A stretch of DNA of 57,457 nucleotides from Acidimicrobiales bacterium (GTDB taxonomy: Bacteria; Actinomycetota; Acidimicrobiia; Acidimicrobiales; SZUA-35). Made by a program: the position numbers and the translations under genes. This document shows positions 53,320 to 57,457 of this stretch, piece after piece (the first letter of the stretch is position 1; every line of letters begins with the position of its first letter). The stretch covers positions 1 through 57,457 of the forward strand of contig JAHDBV010000021.1 of the NCBI GenBank assembly GCA_020630195.1. Direction: 5' to 3'. The notes under the pieces were generated by a model that ran no database searches, was not told where the DNA came from, and was given only the letters and a program-made list of their open reading frames with translations.

Positions 53320-54636
53320 ATGTCATTCGGACGTCCACTGCTCCGCACCTCCTACGAGGAGGATGCGGCCATCCTGCCCACGTGGTTCCAGAAGGGTTCG
53401 GCGATCGTCGCCCTCCTGCTGATCACGCTCATGGCCCTCGGCTTCGGCCCGCTGGCCGCCTTCCCGAAGTTCCTGCTCGGCAACACCTGGATCAACCCGG
53501 TGACGCTGACGATCATCTTCGCCATCGCCGCCCTCGGCATCAACATCCTCGTCGGTGTCACCGGCCAGGTGTCGCTCGGGCACGCCTTCTTCATGGGCAC
53601 GGGGGCCTACACCGCCGTGATGCTCGGCGGGAACGTGGGCGACGAGGAGTCGTGGAAGGCCTGTGTGCCGTTCCACGACAACCTCGGCCTGCTCGAGTCC
53701 CAAGGGCAATGCGGCCTCGGGTTGCCCATCTGGATCTGGCTGCCGGCCTCGGGCGTGGTCGCCGCGATGATCGGTGTGCTGGTCTCACCGGCGGCGGTCA
53801 AGGTGCGCGGTCTCTACCTCGCCATCGTGACCGTCGGCCTCGTGTTCATCGGCCTGCATCTCGGCCGCATGCTCCCGGAGTGGGCCGGTGACTTCGAGTC
53901 CGGCCGGAAGTGGCCCAAGCTCGACATCCGCCTCTGGAAGGAGGAGGCACCGCTCGTCGAGCTGACCGAGGACGGCAAGTGGTTCGGGCTCATCCACCTG
54001 AGCGAAGAGCAGAAGCAGTTCTTCTTCCTCTTCGCGATCATGCTGGTGATGCTGTGGTTCGCGAAGAACCTCGTGCGCAGCCGGACCGGCCGGGCCCTCC
54101 AGGCCATCCGTGACCGTGACGTGGCCGCCGAGGTCATGGGCGTGCCGGAGTTCAAGTACAAGCGACTCGGCTTCGCCATCAGCTCGGCCTACGCCGGCGT
54201 GGCGGGCGCCCTGCTCGCCTCCTACAACGGCCGGGTGTCGCCGATCGACTTCGGTCTGCTGCTCTCGGTCGACTTCATCGCCATCCTGCTCATCGGTGGT
54301 GCCGGCACCATCGCCGGCACGATGATGGGCACCGTCTTCGTCGAGTTGCTGCCCGACATGGTGGAGAAGTTCACCGCCTGGCTCGCCTCGAAGCTCGACG
54401 CCGGTGGCCCGGTGGGGCTCATCGCCAACTTCCTGCTCACCGAGGGTGGCGAGGGCGACTTCGGTCCCATCTCCATCGCCACGGTGGCACCGGGCTGGCC
54501 GATGTCGACGTTCCAATGGAACTTCGTCATCTACGGCACGTTGATCGTCGTGTTCCTCATCTTCGAACCACTGGGCCTCTACGGCGTGTGGTTGAAGGTG
54601 CGGAACTACTGGAAGGGCTGGCCGTTCAGTTACTGA
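53320..54636 (+). CDS. Branched-chain amino acid-type ABC transporter permease (LivM)
   Basis: 438 residues, longer than most LivM proteins because of an insert of roughly 60 residues (about 180-240) between membrane helices. It holds the family's ALGINILVGVTGQVSLGHAFFMGTGAY and the cytoplasmic coupling segment RALQAIRDRDVAAEVMGVPEFKYKRLGFAIS. ATG lies 1 nt after the livH stop. Confidence 0.9.
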   Translation: MSFGRPLLRTSYEEDAAILPTWFQKGSAIVALLLITLMALGFGPLAAFPKFLLGNTWINPVTLTIIFAIAALGINILVGVTGQVSLGHAFFMGTGAYTAVMLGGNVGDEESWKACVPFHDNLGLLESQGQCGLGLPIWIWLPASGVVAAMIGVLVSPAAVKVRGLYLAIVTVGLVFIGLHLGRMLPEWAGDFESGRKWPKLDIRLWKEEAPLVELTEDGKWFGLIHLSEEQKQFFFLFAIMLVMLWFAKNLVRSRTGRALQAIRDRDVAAEVMGVPEFKYKRLGFAISSAYAGVAGALLASYNGRVSPIDFGLLLSVDFIAILLIGGAGTIAGTMMGTVFVELLPDMVEKFTAWLASKLDAGGPVGLIANFLLTEGGEGDFGPISIATVAPGWPMSTFQWNFVIYGTLIVVFLIFEPLGLYGVWLKVRNYWKGWPFSY

Positions 54637-54653
54637 TCGGCCCGACAGATCTT

Positions 54654-54676
54654 CCCCGACCACGACGTGGTCGGGG
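54654..54676 (+). terminator. Hairpin between livM and the binding-protein gene (no T run)
   Basis: CCCCGACCAC-GAC-GTGGTCGGGG: perfect 10-bp stem, 17 nt after livM, 27 nt before the GTG of the binding-protein gene. No T run follows, so it is more likely an mRNA-processing or stability element than a stop. Confidence 0.5.
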
Positions 54677-54703
54677 GGAACAAACCACAAGGGGAGGAAT
54701 CCT

Positions 54704-56134
54704 GTGAAACTCAAGCAGCTGCTCGCTCTGCTGATGGCGCTCGGCCTGGTGGCCGCCGCCTGCGGTGGCAGCGATGACGATTCGAGCTCCGGCTCCGACG
54801 ACGGGGACACCGCAACCGCGGAGTCCAGCGACGACGGTGATTCCGGCGACGATGGTGATGATGGTGACGACGGCGACTCCGGCGATGACGGTGACGCCAT
54901 GGAAGAGGGCGCCGAGATCGCCACCGACTTCGGTGTCACCGACACCCAGATCTTCGTGGGTATCAACGGTGACCTCTCGGGTCCCTTCGCCGCTCTCGTC
55001 TCCGAGATCGTCGAATCCCAGGTCGTCTACTGGGAGATGGTGAACGAGCGCGGCGGTATCGCCGGGCGTGAGGTCGTGCCGCTCGTGCTCGACTCCGGCT
55101 ACGCCACCGACAAGGGCATCGAGAACTTCGAGGAGTTCGCCCAGGAAGGTGACGGAGGCGTGGTGATGATCACGGAGAACACCGGTTCCCCGATCACCGC
55201 CGCGATCGCCGAGGACGCCGCCGACAACGACCTGCTCGTCATCCCGCTGTCCTGGGCCTCGCTCTGGCCCGCCGAGGAGAACGTCGCCATTCTCGAGAAG
55301 CAGACCACCTACTGCATCGAGTCGATGAACGGTGTCGAGTGGCTCAAGAACAAGGTGGAGGCCGACGGCAAGGAAGCCAAGCTGGCCATCATCTCCCGTC
55401 CGGGTGAGTACGGCCTCGACGGCGCCACCGGTGCCCAGATCGCCGCAGAGGAGCTCGGTATCGAGATCGTCTACAACGGCATCGATCAGGTTGCCGGTGA
55501 CGACCGCACCGCCGTCATCTCCCAGCTCGTCGACTCCGGCGCCACGATGGTCTGGACCACCGTGACCCCGGGTGAGCTCGCCGACGTGTTCGGTCAGGCC
55601 GTGTCGCAGGGCTTCGAGGCCGATTGGTCCGGCAACGGCCCGTCGTTCTCGTACCCGGCGCTGCTCCCGACCGACCTCGCACCGCTGTTCGACCAGTACT
55701 ACTGGCAGTCGGGCTACTCCGTGCCGTGGAACGGCAACGACTCCGAGGGCATGCAGGAGCTCGTCTCCGAGATGACCGCTCGTCGTCCCGATGCCGTGCT
55801 GTCCGACCAGTACATCACCGGTTGGATCGAGGGCATCATGGCCGAGACCATCCTGACCCAGGCCGCCGAGAACGGCGACATGACCCGGGCAGGCGTCGTG
55901 GCTGCGTCGCAGCAGGTGTCGATCGACTTCAAGGGCATCTCGCCGAACCAGTCGTACAACGGTGCCTACAACGACATCGTCGTGCGTGGCTCCTACATCT
56001 TCGATGTGGACGCCGAGGCGTTCAACCTGCAGCCGCTCAGCGCCGGCGAAGGTTCCTCGGGCATGATCCCGATCGAGGAGAACTACATCGGCACGGTGGC
56101 CGCCAGCTACCAGTTCGACGGTCCCTGCATCTGA
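54704..56134 (+). CDS. Branched-chain amino acid-type substrate-binding lipoprotein (LivK-like)
   Basis: 476-residue extracytoplasmic receptor. Signal peptide with lipobox VAAAC (Cys20), then an extreme Asp/Gly/Ser linker (about 22-72) and a type I periplasmic-binding fold beginning FVGINGDLSGPFAALVSEI, with IAGREVVPLVLDSGYATDKG and YYWQSGYSVPWNGNDSEGMQEL later. Ligand unknown; with an acyl-CoA ligase in the operon an organic acid is plausible. GTG start with GGGGAGGAA 4 nt upstream, the best ribosome site in the window, in keeping with the need for excess receptor. Confidence 0.92.
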   Translation: MKLKQLLALLMALGLVAAACGGSDDDSSSGSDDGDTATAESSDDGDSGDDGDDGDDGDSGDDGDAMEEGAEIATDFGVTDTQIFVGINGDLSGPFAALVSEIVESQVVYWEMVNERGGIAGREVVPLVLDSGYATDKGIENFEEFAQEGDGGVVMITENTGSPITAAIAEDAADNDLLVIPLSWASLWPAEENVAILEKQTTYCIESMNGVEWLKNKVEADGKEAKLAIISRPGEYGLDGATGAQIAAEELGIEIVYNGIDQVAGDDRTAVISQLVDSGATMVWTTVTPGELADVFGQAVSQGFEADWSGNGPSFSYPALLPTDLAPLFDQYYWQSGYSVPWNGNDSEGMQELVSEMTARRPDAVLSDQYITGWIEGIMAETILTQAAENGDMTRAGVVAASQQVSIDFKGISPNQSYNGAYNDIVVRGSYIFDVDAEAFNLQPLSAGEGSSGMIPIEENYIGTVAASYQFDGPCI

Positions 56135-56150
56135 TGCAGGTGCGTTAACC

Positions 56151-56203
56151 CTCGCCCACGCCGGTCGGGTGTCCCCACGAGGGGCACCCGGCCGGTGGGC
56201 GAG
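56151..56203 (+). terminator. Long hairpin between the binding-protein gene and livF
   Basis: Arms 56151-56176 and 56181-56203 with ACGA loop, nearly fully paired (CTCGCCCAC with GTGGGCGAG at the base). No T run. A second small palindrome (CCTGCAT-CTG-ATGCAGG, 56124-56140) spans the stop codon. Partial termination or 3'-end protection of the receptor mRNA is likely. Confidence 0.65.
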
Positions 56204-56244
56204 TGGGTGGGTTCGGGTCGAGTGTCACCGAGAGGAATCGCAGG

Positions 56245-57042
56245 GTGCTGAACATCTCCAATCTTGAAGTCGTCTACAACGAAGTGATCCTCGTGCTCCG
56301 AGGGCTCTCGATCGAGGTGCCGGATGGCCAGATCGTGGCGCTCCTCGGCTCCAACGGTGCGGGCAAGACCACGACGTCGCGGGCCATCACCGGTCTGCTC
56401 GACAACCACGAGGGCAAGCCCACGAAGGGCACGGTGACCTGGCAGGGCAACGACATCACCCACGCCAAGCCCTCCGAGATCGTGAAGTCGGGCATCGCCC
56501 AGGTGATGGAGGGACGTCGCTGCTTCGGTGAGCTCACCGTCGACGAGAACCTCGCCACCGGAGCCTTCACCAACAAATCGGGTCAGAAGAAGCAGTACGA
56601 CCTGGTCATGGATCTCTTTCCCCGACTGGCCGAGCGGCGCAAGCAGCTCGCCGGCTACATGTCGGGCGGCGAGCAGCAGATGCTCGCCATCGGCCGAGCC
56701 CTGATGGCCGAGCCGAAGCTCCTCATCATGGACGAGCCGTCGCTCGGTCTCGCCCCGCTGCTGGTGCAGCAGGTGCGCGACGTGATCAAGGAGATCAACG
56801 CCGCCGGGATGTCGGTCCTGCTGATCGAGCAGAACGCCATGATGGCGCTGTCGATCGCCGACTACGGCTACATCCTCGAGAACGGCAAGGTCGTGATGGA
56901 CGGCGACGGGCAGAAGCTGCTCGCCGACGACGACGTCAAGGAGTTCTACCTCGGCCTGCACCAGGGCGACGAGGAGGACAGCGGCCGCAAGTCGTTCAAG
57001 GACGTGAAGCACTACAAGCGCCGGAAGAAGTGGGCCTCATGA
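56245..57042 (+). CDS. Branched-chain amino acid-type ABC transporter ATP-binding protein (LivF)
   Basis: 265 residues. Walker A GSNGAGKTT, signature YMSGGEQQMLAIGRAL, Walker B LLIMDEPSLGLAPLL, H-loop LLIEQN, typical of LivF. A basic tail (KDVKHYKRRKKWAS) extends beyond the usual end. GTG with AGAGGA 8 nt upstream chosen over an upstream ATG in a non-conserved stretch. The livG ATG overlaps the stop (ATGA). Confidence 0.92.
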   Translation: MLNISNLEVVYNEVILVLRGLSIEVPDGQIVALLGSNGAGKTTTSRAITGLLDNHEGKPTKGTVTWQGNDITHAKPSEIVKSGIAQVMEGRRCFGELTVDENLATGAFTNKSGQKKQYDLVMDLFPRLAERRKQLAGYMSGGEQQMLAIGRALMAEPKLLIMDEPSLGLAPLLVQQVRDVIKEINAAGMSVLLIEQNAMMALSIADYGYILENGKVVMDGDGQKLLADDDVKEFYLGLHQGDEEDSGRKSFKDVKHYKRRKKWAS

Positions 57043-57457
57043 GCAAGATCCTCGAAGTCGACGACATCGTCCTCCGCTTCGGCGGCGTGACCGCCATCGA
57101 CGGTGTGTCGTTCCACGTCAACGAGAACGAGCTGTTCGCCATCATCGGCCCGAACGGCGCAGGCAAGACCTCGGTCTTCAACTCCCTCTCGCAGGTGTAC
57201 CGCCCCCAGGAGGGCGACATCCGCTGGAAGGGACAGTCGATCATGGGCATGCGGCCCGATGCCGTGGCCAACCTCGGCATCGCCCGCACGTTCCAGAACA
57301 TCGCGCTGTTCGGTCAGATGACCGTGATCGACAACATGTTGATGGGCCGCCACATCCGTATGGAGAGCAACTGGTTCTCCAACATGGTGTGGAGCAAGAA
57401 GGCCAAGGCCGAGGAGATGGCCAACCGGGAGAAGGTCGAGGACATCATCGACTTCCT
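57039..57457 (+). CDS. Branched-chain amino acid-type ABC transporter ATP-binding protein (LivG), 3' end beyond window
   Basis: First 139 residues of a LivG-type ATPase: VLRFGGVTAIDGVSFHV, Walker A GPNGAGKTSVF, and the LivG-type Q-loop IARTFQNIALFGQMTVIDNM. Cut by the right edge before the signature motif. ATGA overlap with livF. Confidence 0.92.
   Translation, partial: MSKILEVDDIVLRFGGVTAIDGVSFHVNENELFAIIGPNGAGKTSVFNSLSQVYRPQEGDIRWKGQSIMGMRPDAVANLGIARTFQNIALFGQMTVIDNMLMGRHIRMESNWFSNMVWSKKAKAEEMANREKVEDIIDF

Noticed and set aside
54780-54905. Short GA-rich tandem repeats at the start of the LivK-like gene, considered as a CRISPR or minisatellite.
   Set aside because: They are in frame and code the Asp/Gly/Ser linker; there are no spacers or leader.

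Overview
The window is about 57 kb of GC-rich, gene-dense chromosomal DNA from an actinobacterium. GC-rich third codon positions, many GTG starts, a NarL-type envelope-stress module with PspC domains, an F420-type (LLM-class) oxidoreductase, an LprG-like lipoprotein, a surface protein with an LAFTG (class E sortase-like) motif and lipoproteins with long Asp/Glu/Gly/Ser linkers fit the class Acidimicrobiia (Ilumatobacter-like) best. The class is an inference. I see no rRNA, tRNA, CRISPR array, insertion sequence, integrase or phage gene, and no gene-free stretch above 300 bases. It looks like core or near-core genome.

Layout: 1-2 kb, the end of a BMP-type nucleoside/sugar ABC transporter operon (minus strand). 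2-13 kb, small housekeeping and accessory genes (HAD phosphatase, two alpha/beta hydrolases, thymidine kinase, MFS pump, uracil-DNA glycosylase, a ThuA-like/Gfo-Idh-MocA fusion, a PEP-utilising phosphohistidine protein, a PTH2-like protein). 13-15 kb, a GNAT protein and an unknown helical protein. 15-24 kb, a three-component envelope-stress system like LiaFSR/EsrISR (PspC-LiaF-like membrane protein, PspC histidine kinase, NarL regulator), a DM13 protein, an LLM oxidoreductase and a MacB/FtsX-type ABC exporter. 24-34 kb, AIM24 protein with zinc ribbon, an orphan MsmX/UgpC-type ATPase, EPSP synthase, alcohol dehydrogenase, trehalose-6-phosphate synthase and a thiolase-like protein. 34-40 kb, a 2004-residue wall-anchored surface protein. 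40-47 kb, a haloalkane dehalogenase and an envelope-lipid export cluster: LprG-like lipoprotein, P55-like MFS pump joined to an unusual repeat module, and a divergent MmpL-like protein. 47-50 kb, reverse transsulfuration (CBS and CGL) plus a D-2-hydroxyacid dehydrogenase. 50-57 kb, an acyl-CoA ligase leading a branched-chain-amino-acid-type ABC transporter operon, cut by the right edge.

The strongest new observation is regulatory. A 30-bp element occurs three times: twice back to back between the divergent PspC/LiaF-like gene and the histidine-kinase gene, and once before the MacB/FtsX exporter. Each copy starts exactly 63 nt upstream of its start codon, and each gene has an A(-11)/T(-7) type -10 box that would give a leaderless mRNA. 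This predicts that the response regulator controls its own system and the exporter. More broadly, over a dozen genes have a -10-like hexamer ending 6-9 nt before the start codon, so leaderless transcription looks common here.
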